Of a stretch of DNA of 64,000 nt, positions 51,517-60,272 are shown piece by piece. Origin of the DNA: Thermoflexus hugenholtzii (GTDB lineage Bacteria > Chloroflexota > Anaerolineae > Thermoflexales > Thermoflexaceae); the NCBI RefSeq assembly GCF_018771565.1, contig NZ_CP076326.1:930001-994000 (forward strand). The letters are read 5' to 3'. The first letter of the stretch is position 1; each line of letters begins with the position of its first letter. The notes beneath the pieces were generated by a model, which had not been told where the DNA came from, did no database searches, and saw nothing but the letters and a program-made list of their open reading frames with translations. Position numbers and translations under genes: made by a program.

Positions 51517-54500
51517 ATGTTCACCCATTCCGCACGCTGGATGCGCAGGGCGATGGCGCTGGCGGCGGTGGCGATGATCCTGGTCGGGGCGGTCCCGACA
51601 GGGCCGGCCGCCCCGACCCCGCCGACCAAGCCCACGGTGGATCGCATCATCATCTTCGCCGCGGACGGGATGCGCCCGGACCTGATGGAGCGCTACGCCC
51701 GGGAAGGGTTGATGCCCACCTTCGCTGAGCTCCTGCACCGGGGCGCGGTGGGGGAGAACGGCCTGATCCAGGCCTTCCCGCCCAACACCGGCGTGGGCTG
51801 GTATACCCTGGCCACGGGCACCGGGCCCGGCGAGCACGGCTCCACCAACAACACCTTCCATCGCACCGGAGATGTGTTCACCGGCAGGACCTCCTTCGCG
51901 ACCTTCGGCATCCTCCAGGCGGACACCTTGCTCCAGGCGGCGGAGCGGGCCGGCAAGAAGGTGGCCTCCGTGGAGTGGGTGGGCGCCCGCAACCTGAACC
52001 CACCTCTCCAGGGGCCGGTGGTGGATTTCCGCACCTTTTTCTCCATGCGGGGGGTCCTGGTGAACTATGATCTCCCCGGGCAGCCCGCCGGGGCCCAGGC
52101 CTTCGGTCTGGCTTATGAGCGGGTGGACCTCCGGCCGGCGGCGGGCTGGACGAACCTTCCCCCATCCTTCAGCCCGCCGATGGAGGCGGTGCTGGTGATC
52201 ACCTCCACGGCGACCGCGGTGAACCCCCACCGGACGTATTACGTGCTGATCTACGACAGCACGGATGACGGACGAACCGATTACGATCGAGTGATCCTGG
52301 ACACCGACAAGGATGCGAGCGTGGTGGCCGCGAACCTCCGGCAGGGGGAGTGGGCGGATATCAAGGTCTCCCTCACCGGCTCCCGCGCAGGCCAGACCGC
52401 CGGCTTCTACGTCAAGGTGATCGATCTGACGCCGGACCTCTCCCGCTTCCGCCTTTACTTCACCTCGGTGACCCGGATCAACGCTTCCTTCAACGCCCGG
52501 GGCGCGGAGGGCTCCCAGGCCTTCGAGGAGACCCTCGCGCGGGACTTCCCGACGGCCACGGCGGCGGATTTCGCACCGCTGGAGGCCGGGCTGGTGGATG
52601 AGGAGACTTATGTGGAGCAGGGACTGTTCTGGGAGGACGCCCACCATCGCATCCTGGAATACATCCTCACCGTCGCCCAGCCGGACACGGAGGTCCTCTT
52701 CCTGGGCTATCCCGTCACCGATGAGTTCTCCCACCAGTTCATGGCCCTGGTGACCCCCACGGCGCCCGACGGGACGCCGAACCCGGTCTACGACGATGCG
52801 GACCGGGATGGGATGCCCGATGGCCGGGTGGCGGTCCGGGAAGGCTTCATCCGCCGGGCCTATCAGGGGGCTGACGCCACCCTGGGGCTGGCCCGTCGCC
52901 GGATGCCCGGTGCCGCCGTCTTCGCCTCCTCCGACCACGGCTTCGCCCCCCAGTGGAAAGCGGTCAACGCCCGCCGCGTGCTGTATGAGGCCAGCGTGAA
53001 GGGCGTCTCCCTGCACGCCAGCGGCGCCACGGCCACCGGCAACTGCGGCGCGGCGACCACAGACCTGGCCAAGGCCTGCTGGGCCGGCGGGACGGTGCAG
53101 ATCTACGTGAACCCCTCGTTGCCGTCCGGGATCACCTATGAGGATGTTCGTAACGCGGCCATCGAGGCCTTCGCCAACCTCCGGGATCCAGACCACCCCT
53201 CGGCGAAGGTGGTGGATCGCATCTTCAAGAAAGAGGAGCTCCGGAACCTCCCCGGCGGGGACTCCCTGCATCCGAACCGCAGCGGGGATGTGGTGGTGGT
53301 GCTCTTCCCGCCTTACCAGTTCGATGCCCCCACGCCGGGCGTGAAGATCGCCGACGCCCCCTTCTTCGGGCAGCACGGCTACATGCCGGACCTGGTGGAT
53401 CTGGAGCATAACATCAATATGCGTGCTGTCTTCCTCGCTGCCGGTCCGGGCATCCGCCCCATGCGGATCTCCGGCGTGCGGGCCATCGACTTCGCGCCCA
53501 CCATCGCCTTCTATCTGGGGATCCCTGGGCCGCGCAACGCCAGCGGGCGCATCCTTTATGAGCTCTTCGAGGGGCGGGGCCGCACCCATCACGATGTGAA
53601 ATGGAAGGAGATCACCATCCTGACCGTCAACGACTTCCACGGCAACCTGTTGCCGCGGAGCGAGCGGGCGGACACGGTGGGGCCTTCCTTCTCCATCGGA
53701 GGCGCGGCCTTCCTGAAGGCGTGGTTCGACCGGTTCCGGGCGGAGGCGCGCGGGGAGACCCTCATCCTGGCCGCGGGGGACTCGGTGGGGGCCACCCCGC
53801 CCATCTCCAACTTCTTCGGGGACCGGCCGACGATTGAGATCTGGAACATGGTGGGGCTCCATGCGGATGTTCTGGGGAACCATGAGTTCGACCGTGGGGC
53901 CACCTATCTGCGCACGGTCCTGATCCCGCTGGCCCGGTATCCGTATCTCTCCGCGAACGTGGTGGATCAGAGCACGTTGCGCACCCCGTCGGAGTGGAAG
54001 CCGTCCTGGGTCTTCGAGGTCGATGGGGTGCCCATCGGCGTGATCGGCTTCACCACCCCGGATACCCCTCAGCTGGTCTTCCCCGGCCGGATGGAGAACT
54101 TCATCGTCACCGATCCCCTGCCGGCCATTCAGCGGGAGGCGGACCAGCTGCGCGCCCGTGGGGTCCGGGTGATCGTCGGGGTCGGGCATCTGGGCGCGAT
54201 GGGCCCCCTGGATGCGCCGACCGGGCCGCTGATCGACCTGGCGGATCAGGTGCGGGGGTTCGACCTGCTGATCGGCGGCCACACCCACGCGCTCGTGAAC
54301 ACCATGCGGCCCAACGGGGTCCTGGTCGTCGAGAGCCTGGAATACGGGCGCCGCTTCACCCGGGTCCGGCTGGTGGTGGACGCGGACACGCGGCGTGTGG
54401 TCTACAAGACCGCTGATTATCACCTCCCGTGGAACATCGGCATGGCCCCCGATCCGGCCATCCAGGCCCGTCTGGATGAATTACAGGCGGAGCTCGCTCC

Positions 54501-55176
54501 TATCCTCAACCAGGTCGTCGGCCGCTCGAAGGTCGCCATCCCGCGGGCGGACGCCTGTGGCAACCCGCTGGGCCGCACCTGTGAGTCGAAGATCGGGAAC
54601 CTGGTGACGGACGCCATGCGGTTCACGTATGGGGTGGATTTCGCCATCACCAACTCCGGGGGCCTGCGGGCGGATCTCACCCGGGCGGGCGATGTGGATG
54701 CGGCGACCGGGTTCTTCAACATCCGGCGGGGCTACATCCTGGAGGTGTTGCCCTTCGGCAACGTGGTGGTGACCCTTCAGGTCAACGGGGCGGAGCTCAA
54801 AGCCATCCTGGAGAACGGCGTCTCCCGCATGCCCGCCGCGGACGGCCGGTTCCCTCAGGTCTCGGGCCTGTGCTTCACCTATGACATCGGCGCGCCGGCC
54901 GGCAGCCGGGTGGTGGGCGCCGTGCGCCAGGCGGCGGATGGCTCCTGCACCGGCCCCGCTGTGGACTTCTCCGCCGCGGCGACCTACACCATTGCCATGA
55001 ACGACTTCATGGCCTCGGGCGGGGATGGCTATCCGGTGCTGATCGGCCGGGCCTACACCCGTGAGCTGATGGACCAGGTCCTGGAGGCTTACGTTCAGGC
55101 CACCAGCCCGGTGGCCCCGGCCATCCAGGGCCGCATCGTCTGCACCGGGGCCGGCTGCCCAACCGTGACGCCGTAG
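51517..55176 (+). CDS. Secreted fusion of type I phosphodiesterase/alkaline phosphatase and 5'-nucleotidase
   Basis: This 1219-residue exported protein joins two hydrolases. After a signal peptide (~1-32), residues ~40-690 form an alkaline-phosphatase-superfamily domain: metal ligands in FAADGMRPD (Asp50), SSDHGFAP and GQHGYMPD, and nucleophile region [12 protein letters not shown], interrupted by a beta-sandwich insert (~210-340). Residues ~700-960 are a metallophosphatase ([28 protein letters not shown]). Residues ~990-1190 form the 5'-nucleotidase C-terminal substrate domain ([20 protein letters not shown]). Each half is full length. It may degrade extracellular nucleotides or phosphodiesters in series. 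ATG 51517 has an aaggggg site. Confidence 0.92.
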   Translation: MFTHSARWMRRAMALAAVAMILVGAVPTGPAAPTPPTKPTVDRIIIFAADGMRPDLMERYAREGLMPTFAELLHRGAVGENGLIQAFPPNTGVGWYTLATGTGPGEHGSTNNTFHRTGDVFTGRTSFATFGILQADTLLQAAERAGKKVASVEWVGARNLNPPLQGPVVDFRTFFSMRGVLVNYDLPGQPAGAQAFGLAYERVDLRPAAGWTNLPPSFSPPMEAVLVITSTATAVNPHRTYYVLIYDSTDDGRTDYDRVILDTDKDASVVAANLRQGEWADIKVSLTGSRAGQTAGFYVKVIDLTPDLSRFRLYFTSVTRINASFNARGAEGSQAFEETLARDFPTATAADFAPLEAGLVDEETYVEQGLFWEDAHHRILEYILTVAQPDTEVLFLGYPVTDEFSHQFMALVTPTAPDGTPNPVYDDADRDGMPDGRVAVREGFIRRAYQGADATLGLARRRMPGAAVFASSDHGFAPQWKAVNARRVLYEASVKGVSLHASGATATGNCGAATTDLAKACWAGGTVQIYVNPSLPSGITYEDVRNAAIEAFANLRDPDHPSAKVVDRIFKKEELRNLPGGDSLHPNRSGDVVVVLFPPYQFDAPTPGVKIADAPFFGQHGYMPDLVDLEHNINMRAVFLAAGPGIRPMRISGVRAIDFAPTIAFYLGIPGPRNASGRILYELFEGRGRTHHDVKWKEITILTVNDFHGNLLPRSERADTVGPSFSIGGAAFLKAWFDRFRAEARGETLILAAGDSVGATPPISNFFGDRPTIEIWNMVGLHADVLGNHEFDRGATYLRTVLIPLARYPYLSANVVDQSTLRTPSEWKPSWVFEVDGVPIGVIGFTTPDTPQLVFPGRMENFIVTDPLPAIQREADQLRARGVRVIVGVGHLGAMGPLDAPTGPLIDLADQVRGFDLLIGGHTHALVNTMRPNGVLVVESLEYGRRFTRVRLVVDADTRRVVYKTADYHLPWNIGMAPDPAIQARLDELQAELAPILNQVVGRSKVAIPRADACGNPLGRTCESKIGNLVTDAMRFTYGVDFAITNSGGLRADLTRAGDVDAATGFFNIRRGYILEVLPFGNVVVTLQVNGAELKAILENGVSRMPAADGRFPQVSGLCFTYDIGAPAGSRVVGAVRQAADGSCTGPAVDFSAAATYTIAMNDFMASGGDGYPVLIGRAYTRELMDQVLEAYVQATSPVAPAIQGRIVCTGAGCPTVTP

Positions 55177-55189
55177 CGGATGCAAACAA

Positions 55190-55221
55190 GCTGGGGGGGA
55201 GTCTACAGGCTCCCCCCCAGC
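55190..55221. terminator. 12-bp perfect hairpin between convergent genes
   Basis: GCTGGGGGGGAG (55190-55201) pairs with CTCCCCCCCAGC (55210-55221) around an 8-nt loop. On the minus strand it is followed by CTTGTTTG, on the plus strand by no T-run. It probably ends transcription from both sides. Confidence 0.65.
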
Positions 55222-55239
55222 CCATTGACGAGGTCTGGA

Positions 55240-56283
55240 TTAAGGAGCCTCCCGCGTCCGAACCCAGGCCGTGCGGAGGATCCAGGCCAGGACGCCGAGC
55301 CCCAGGAGGAGGGTGATCAGGAAGAGGGCCACGCTCCCCCACTCCCCCCGCACGGGAACCTGCCCCAAATCCACCCACCGGCCGATCTCCGTAGCCTGGA
55401 CAACCTGCCGAGCGATGGCGTTGCTCAGGAGCACGCCGAGCTGCGCAAGGACCAGGGCCCCTGCTGTCCCACGACCCGGACGGACCCCATAGAGCCCGGC
55501 GAGCAGGGTCGCAAGGGGCATGCTGAAGGCCGCCGCCCGCTGCAATGCCGCCGGCAGCCGATCCGCCACCGTCGGCGCGTAAAGGCTCCCGGCCAGGCCG
55601 AAGAGCCCCAGGCCGATGATATACAACAAGGGAACCAGCGGCCGGACCTGGGCCGCGAGCTCTGGATCCCGACGTCCGAACCCGGCGAGCCCGGCCAGGA
55701 AGGCCGCCACCGTGCCGAAGGCCATCCCCGCCATCAGCCCCAGCCGGAGGAGCGCCTCCCGATCCAGGGCGAGGGCAAATCCATGGACGGCGCCCCCCGT
55801 CGCCGTGGCGCGGAAGATCCCCATCCATCCTTCGGGCCGGGCGGTCAGCGTCATGGCTGCGGCGAACTGGGCGCCAATCCACGTCAGCAGGAGGGCAGCG
55901 ATCAGGCTGGCGAGCACCCGCCAGCGCCCGAAGGCCGCCAGGTAAACCGCGGTGTAAGCGATGAGGAGCAGCGGGATGATCAGGAACCAGAACCAGGCCT
56001 GCAGGATGGTGGCCGGGTAGAAGAACTGAGGATAGAGGGTCTGCAGGAAGAGCAACGGGACGATCCCGGCGTTGATCCCGAAGGCCATGGCGAAGGGCAT
56101 GGCGGCGATCAGGCGCTCCGCGACATAGGGGCGGAACCGCCAGAGGGCCACCGCGACCGGCAACCCGGCGAGCCAGAGCTGCATGAAGGCCATGTGCAGG
56201 AAAAAGCCGAAGACCTTGAGGGCGAACAGGTAAACCGCCGGGATCGGCATCCCCAGGGGATCAGGCTTCGGGATGGGGGGCAT
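55240..56283 (-). CDS. Polytopic membrane protein, probable second subunit of the bd-type oxidase
   Basis: This 347-residue protein has about nine hydrophobic helices. No clear CydB signature can be read, but it directly follows the CydA-like gene, overlapping its stop by one base, as the second subunit of these oxidases usually does. The N-terminus (PAVYLFALKVFGFFLHMAFMQLWLAGLPVAVALWRF) has a His in helix 1 that might matter for haem packing. ATG 56283 is the coupled start; the longer upstream frame is shadow. Confidence 0.78.
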   Translation of the reverse strand: MPPIPKPDPLGMPIPAVYLFALKVFGFFLHMAFMQLWLAGLPVAVALWRFRPYVAERLIAAMPFAMAFGINAGIVPLLFLQTLYPQFFYPATILQAWFWFLIIPLLLIAYTAVYLAAFGRWRVLASLIAALLLTWIGAQFAAAMTLTARPEGWMGIFRATATGGAVHGFALALDREALLRLGLMAGMAFGTVAAFLAGLAGFGRRDPELAAQVRPLVPLLYIIGLGLFGLAGSLYAPTVADRLPAALQRAAAFSMPLATLLAGLYGVRPGRGTAGALVLAQLGVLLSNAIARQVVQATEIGRWVDLGQVPVRGEWGSVALFLITLLLGLGVLAWILRTAWVRTREAP

Positions 56284-57614
56284 CACGGCCCTCCTTTCTG
56301 CAACGCGACAAGATAAGCGATCAGGGCCTCCCGCTCCGCTTCGTTCCCCAGCCACGGCGGCATGGCCGGGTTGGTCCGATGCAGATGCCGGACGGCATCG
56401 GCGATGATCTCCGGGGTCCAGGGCTGGATCAGAGGGCGCATCCCGTTGTAGCCATCCAGGGCGTGACACGCGGCGCAATGATAGTTGTAAAGGGCCTCCC
56501 CGACCTGAACCTTCTGGGGCTCCGGAAGGCGGGCCGGATCCCGCAGGGCCTCCTCCGGCAACCCCAGGTTCTCCTGCAGATACTGTTGCAGCCAGGGGGA
56601 ATGGGCGATGAGGCCATCCCGTTGCAACGTGGGGACCTCTGCGACGCGGACGCCCGGGGAGAAAATATAGCCCTCAATGCGATACGGTTTGCGCGCTCCT
56701 TCCCGGAGGAACTCCCCGCTGGTGATGGCCACCGCCCCGATGAGGAGCATCAGCAGCGCCTCCGGCGGGTTGATCCAGCGGCCGCCCCGCAGGTGGCCCA
56801 GGCCGAAGGCGGCCAGGGCGATCAGCGTGGCTCCGAAATTCAAAGCGGTCATGATCAGCAGCAGCGGCGCCCGGACCATGTTCAGCCGCGCGTGATCCGG
56901 CAGCACGGCGAAGTAGCCGAGCCCGCCGATCAGGATGAGCGCCATGCCCGCCATGGCCCAGCGGGAGAAGCGGGGGATCATCTCCTCCCGCAAGGGCTCC
57001 GGGGCCCGAAGGGAGAGGTGCACCCCAATCCACAAGGCGGCGATGGCCAGCGACCCACCGGTCCGGATCAGCACCTGGGGCAGGAACGACGGGTTGAAGA
57101 AGGCCGTGAAGAAATCCCGCTCCGGGGTCCAGCGGCCCGTCGTGAGCATGAAGGAGGTGATCCCGGTGATGAGCACCAGGCTGAGCCAGGCCGATGCGGC
57201 GTAGATCCAGCCCATCGCCATATGCTCCCGGGGCCGCAGCCGATCCCAGAGGTAATAAAAGGCGAAGGCGGAGACGATCTCCAGGACGAAGACCACCCAT
57301 TCGGTCGCCCAGACGAAGACGAAGACGTGGATGAGGGCGCTGGTGCTCTCCGGCGCGGTGAGCCCGATGGTCCACCAGATGCCCACCCCGGTGACGGCCC
57401 CGAAGACAATCGTGAGCAGCACGAAGAAGCGGGCGAGATCCCGCAGGTAAGCCAGGACGTCCGCCCGACGATGCCGGTAGGCCCACGTCACGCCGTCCGC
57501 CAGGAGGAAGCCGCCCCCGACGGCGAACTGCGCAACGATCACATGGGGGATCGCCACCAGGGGGATCAGCATGGGGGCCGTGAGGAAGGGAACCACCCAG
57601 ACCGGATATTCCAT
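56283..57614 (-). CDS. Cytochrome bd-family oxygen reductase subunit I fused to cytochrome c
   Basis: This 443-residue membrane protein has the CydA pattern: IPHVIVAQFAVGGGFLLAD with His24 (haem b595 ligand position), TEWVVFVLEIVSAFAFYYLWDRL with the paired Glu residues, and AASAWLSLVLITGITSFML. After helix ~9 comes a soluble C-terminal cytochrome c domain: CAACH (Cys380, His384) with likely axial Met418 in NPAMPP. No quinol-binding Q-loop is apparent, and by eye the b558 His position reads Arg (VLIRTGG). It may therefore take electrons from a cytochrome c or other carrier instead of quinol. Members with cytochrome c tails are known in the bd superfamily. Confidence 0.88.
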   Translation of the reverse strand: MEYPVWVVPFLTAPMLIPLVAIPHVIVAQFAVGGGFLLADGVTWAYRHRRADVLAYLRDLARFFVLLTIVFGAVTGVGIWWTIGLTAPESTSALIHVFVFVWATEWVVFVLEIVSAFAFYYLWDRLRPREHMAMGWIYAASAWLSLVLITGITSFMLTTGRWTPERDFFTAFFNPSFLPQVLIRTGGSLAIAALWIGVHLSLRAPEPLREEMIPRFSRWAMAGMALILIGGLGYFAVLPDHARLNMVRAPLLLIMTALNFGATLIALAAFGLGHLRGGRWINPPEALLMLLIGAVAITSGEFLREGARKPYRIEGYIFSPGVRVAEVPTLQRDGLIAHSPWLQQYLQENLGLPEEALRDPARLPEPQKVQVGEALYNYHCAACHALDGYNGMRPLIQPWTPEIIADAVRHLHRTNPAMPPWLGNEAEREALIAYLVALQKGGP

Positions 57615-57793
57615 CGGGAATCCGCCTCCGTGGCCATGGGATCCGCCGTCCCGCCCGATCCCTGGCGCGTTGCGATGGCCCCCCTGCCGGTTTCCACCGG
57701 TGAATTCCTCTTAAAGCATATCGCGAGATTGGGCGCGCGACCACCGAACGACTACTGAGCCGAAGCGCTCATAGAGGGTGCATCGCTCCGGGA

Positions 57794-59536
57794 TCATCCG
57801 CCCAGCTGCACGCGCTTCTGCATCTGGAACATGGAGAGGATCTCTTTCACCGTGGTCGCGTCCTCCGGGCCTTTGTCCTCCCGGATCCACCCCACCACCC
57901 GTGGGAAGCGCAGGGCATAGCCGGGCTCCTCATCGGCCCGGCCACAGGTGTGGACCGGCGAGCGGGTGATCTCGTCCGCCAGCACCGTCAGCACATAGCG
58001 GGGCTCCACCCATACGTCGGGCTCCAGCAGCGAATCCACGCGGGCCGGCCGGTGCTCCACGCGGATGGCATCCAGCATCTCCCGGAGCCGCACCCATTCC
58101 TCCTCGGTGAGGCCGCTGCCGATCTTGGCCACCGTCTTGAAGGTGTCCGAATCGGGATCGTAAACCGCGCCCAGCAGGGCCCCGATGCCGAGCTTCGCCC
58201 GCATCCCCCGACCCCGGAAGTAACCCACCACCACGACGTCGATGGTGTCCGTCAGCTCGCCTTTGTAGGAGCGCTTGAGCTTGATCCAGTGGAACCCGCG
58301 GGCCCCCGCCTGATAGGGGGCGTCCAGGCGCTTGGCCACGATCCCCTCCATGCCCCGGGCGATGGCCTCGTCGAAAAACCGCTGGATCGCCCGCGGGTCG
58401 TCCGTGACGATGCGATCCACCAGGCGGATGCGGCCGTCGGGACGGATCCGCCGGGAGAGGGCCTCGAAGCGCGCGGCGTAGGGCTCCGGGGTGTAATCGT
58501 GGCCGTCGGCGTAGAGGAGATCGAAGGCGAACAGGACCAGCGGGTATTCCCGCATCATCTCCTCCACGCCGTGCTTGCGCTTGCGCTGGACCGTCACCTG
58601 GAAAGGATAGATCTCGCCGGTCTCCTCGTTGACGGCCACCGCCTCGCCCTCCAGGATGGCCTCCCGGGCGTCGATCTGCTGGCGGACCGCTTCGATGAGC
58701 TCGGGGAACATGGGGGTGGTGCGCTCCAGGTTTCGGGAGAAGATCTCCACCCGATCCCCGTCCTTGTGGATCTGACAGCGGAACCCATCCAGCTTCACCT
58801 CGACGGCGCACCGGCCCAGCTTCTGGACGATCTCCTCGGCGCTGGGGAGCCGCTCGGCCAGGGCAGGGCGGATCGGATGCCCGACGCGGATGCGGAAGGC
58901 GCGGATCCCCTCGATGCCCTGCTCGAAGAGGGTGCGGGCCACCAGGCCGAGGTCGGAGCACAGGTTATACGCCCGCTCCAGCTCCGGGCGCAGGCTGCGA
59001 TCGCCGGCTATCGCCTTCGACAGGGCGTCCAGGATGGTGGGGTCGCCCACGCCCAGGCGCAGGCGCCCCAGGACGAAGCGGGCGATGTAGCGGGCCTCTT
59101 TGGGGGAGGAGGCCTGGAGGAGCTCCGCCAGCATCCCCACCTTGCGCTCCACGCTGCCCTCCCCGGTGGTCTCGGCGATGCGCAGGAGGGCCTCGTAGAC
59201 CTCCGAGACGCGCAGGCCGGCGGAGCGGGCTTTCCGCTGTCGGAGCAGCTCCTCCACCACCAGCCCCGGATCCCCGCGCTCCTTGTTCAGCCGGCTGACC
59301 TGATCCTCCGTTGTCCCGGTGGCCCGGGCGATCGCCCGCAGGATCAGCTTCTCCGCCATGCCGATCTCGATCCCGCGGAAGGGCGGCAGCAGCTGCTCCT
59401 GGCAGAAGTAGACCACCTTGTCGATCTCCTCCCGATCGCACGCCCGGAAGAGCTCGCTGAGGATATCGAACATCTCCAGGCGCTTGGTCGTGGCCTCCAA
59501 CCGCTCGAAATACTCTACCAGCTCCGCGAACCGCAT
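57794..59536 (-). CDS. lig: ATP-dependent DNA ligase (archaeal LigB/LIG1 type)
   Basis: This 580-residue ligase has an N-terminal DNA-binding domain (1-215) with GRLRLGVGDPTILDALS, an adenylation domain with active-site KLDGFR (Lys248), EGEAVAVNEETG and EGIVAKRLDAPYQAG, KLKRSY (motif V), and an OB-fold C-terminus with RFPRVVGWIREDKGPEDATT. This is the replicative ligase type of archaea and eukaryotes; in bacteria it occurs in some thermophiles beside the usual NAD-dependent LigA, probably in repair. It stands alone. The 179 nt up to the oxidase operon hold no gene. Confidence 0.95.
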   Translation of the reverse strand: MRFAELVEYFERLEATTKRLEMFDILSELFRACDREEIDKVVYFCQEQLLPPFRGIEIGMAEKLILRAIARATGTTEDQVSRLNKERGDPGLVVEELLRQRKARSAGLRVSEVYEALLRIAETTGEGSVERKVGMLAELLQASSPKEARYIARFVLGRLRLGVGDPTILDALSKAIAGDRSLRPELERAYNLCSDLGLVARTLFEQGIEGIRAFRIRVGHPIRPALAERLPSAEEIVQKLGRCAVEVKLDGFRCQIHKDGDRVEIFSRNLERTTPMFPELIEAVRQQIDAREAILEGEAVAVNEETGEIYPFQVTVQRKRKHGVEEMMREYPLVLFAFDLLYADGHDYTPEPYAARFEALSRRIRPDGRIRLVDRIVTDDPRAIQRFFDEAIARGMEGIVAKRLDAPYQAGARGFHWIKLKRSYKGELTDTIDVVVVGYFRGRGMRAKLGIGALLGAVYDPDSDTFKTVAKIGSGLTEEEWVRLREMLDAIRVEHRPARVDSLLEPDVWVEPRYVLTVLADEITRSPVHTCGRADEEPGYALRFPRVVGWIREDKGPEDATTVKEILSMFQMQKRVQLGG

Positions 59537-59674
59537 CGGCCGGTCTCCTGATGCTTGAGAATGGGACTCGCACTCTCATGATAATCCAAACGGGCAAGCG
59601 GGCGCTCCGCTGCGAGTCGTTGTCCTACAGCGCGCCATGGGGTTCAAGCAGGGCGACTGCCCGCCATCATCCTG

Positions 59675-60115
59675 GATGACGCAAGGGTTGCAGTGAAAGC
59701 CGCTTCGGTAACCCGGAACCCCTGGTTCTCGATGACGCAAAGGGTCGCGACTGAAGCCGCTCCTACAAAAAGATGGGTTCTGTAGGAGGGGCTTTAGCCC
59801 CGAACTCTCTGCCCTCGATGACGCAAGGGTTGCGGTGAAGGCTGCTCCGGCAACCCCGAGCTCCTGGTTCTCGATGACGCAGGGGTCGCGGCTGAAGCCG
59901 CTCCTACAAAAAGATGGCTGCTGTAGGAGGGGCTTTCGCCCCGAATCTCCGTCTTCGATGACGCAAGGGTTGCAGTGAAAGCCGCTTCGGTAACCCGGAA
60001 CCCTGGTTCTCGATGACGCAAAGGGTCGCGGCTGAAGCCGCTCCTACAAAAAGACGGTTTCTGTAGGAGGGGCTTTAGTCCCGAACCTCCACCTTCGATG
60101 GCGCAAAGGTCGAGG
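59675..60115. repeat. Three ~140-bp tandem copies of a REP-like double palindrome
   Basis: The word gatgacgcaagggttgc begins at 59675, 59817 and 59957, and a related gatggcgcaaagg at 60097, giving periods of 142, 140 and 140 bp. Each unit contains two palindromes: GGTCGCGGCTGAAGCCGC...TCCTACA and TGTAGGAGGGGCTTTAGCCCCGAA. The family also fills 6550-6930 in the reverse orientation. No gene is visible between the ligase start and 60273; the flanks 59537-59674 and 60116-60223 contain nothing else recognisable. Confidence 0.9.
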
Positions 60116-60223
60116 CTGAATCGGAGCCTCTGTTTATCCACATTCGTGTATTCGTGCCTCATTCGTGGACGGCCTTTCTCCCTCGCCACAAGAGGAGATC
60201 AGCGTCCGGCCTGAAAGTTTGCC

Positions 60224-60229
60224 TATAAT
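60224..60229 (+). promoter_or_regulatory. -10 box TATAAT before the BcsB-like gene
   Basis: A perfect TATAAT lies 44 nt before the ATG at 60273, immediately after the repeat array. No good -35 is found 16-18 nt upstream, so the promoter may need an activator. Confidence 0.5.
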
Positions 60230-60272
60230 AGGGATGCTGAGCCTGCATTCATCTTCCAGAACGGTGGATTCC

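Noticed and set aside
50572-54423. 1283-codon minus-strand frame
   Set aside because: Antisense to the protease and the phosphodiesterase/nucleotidase fusion, both of which have clear active sites.
59675-60115. CRISPR array
   Set aside because: Repeats are ~140 bp with internal palindromes and no unique spacers of constant length; no cas genes nearby.
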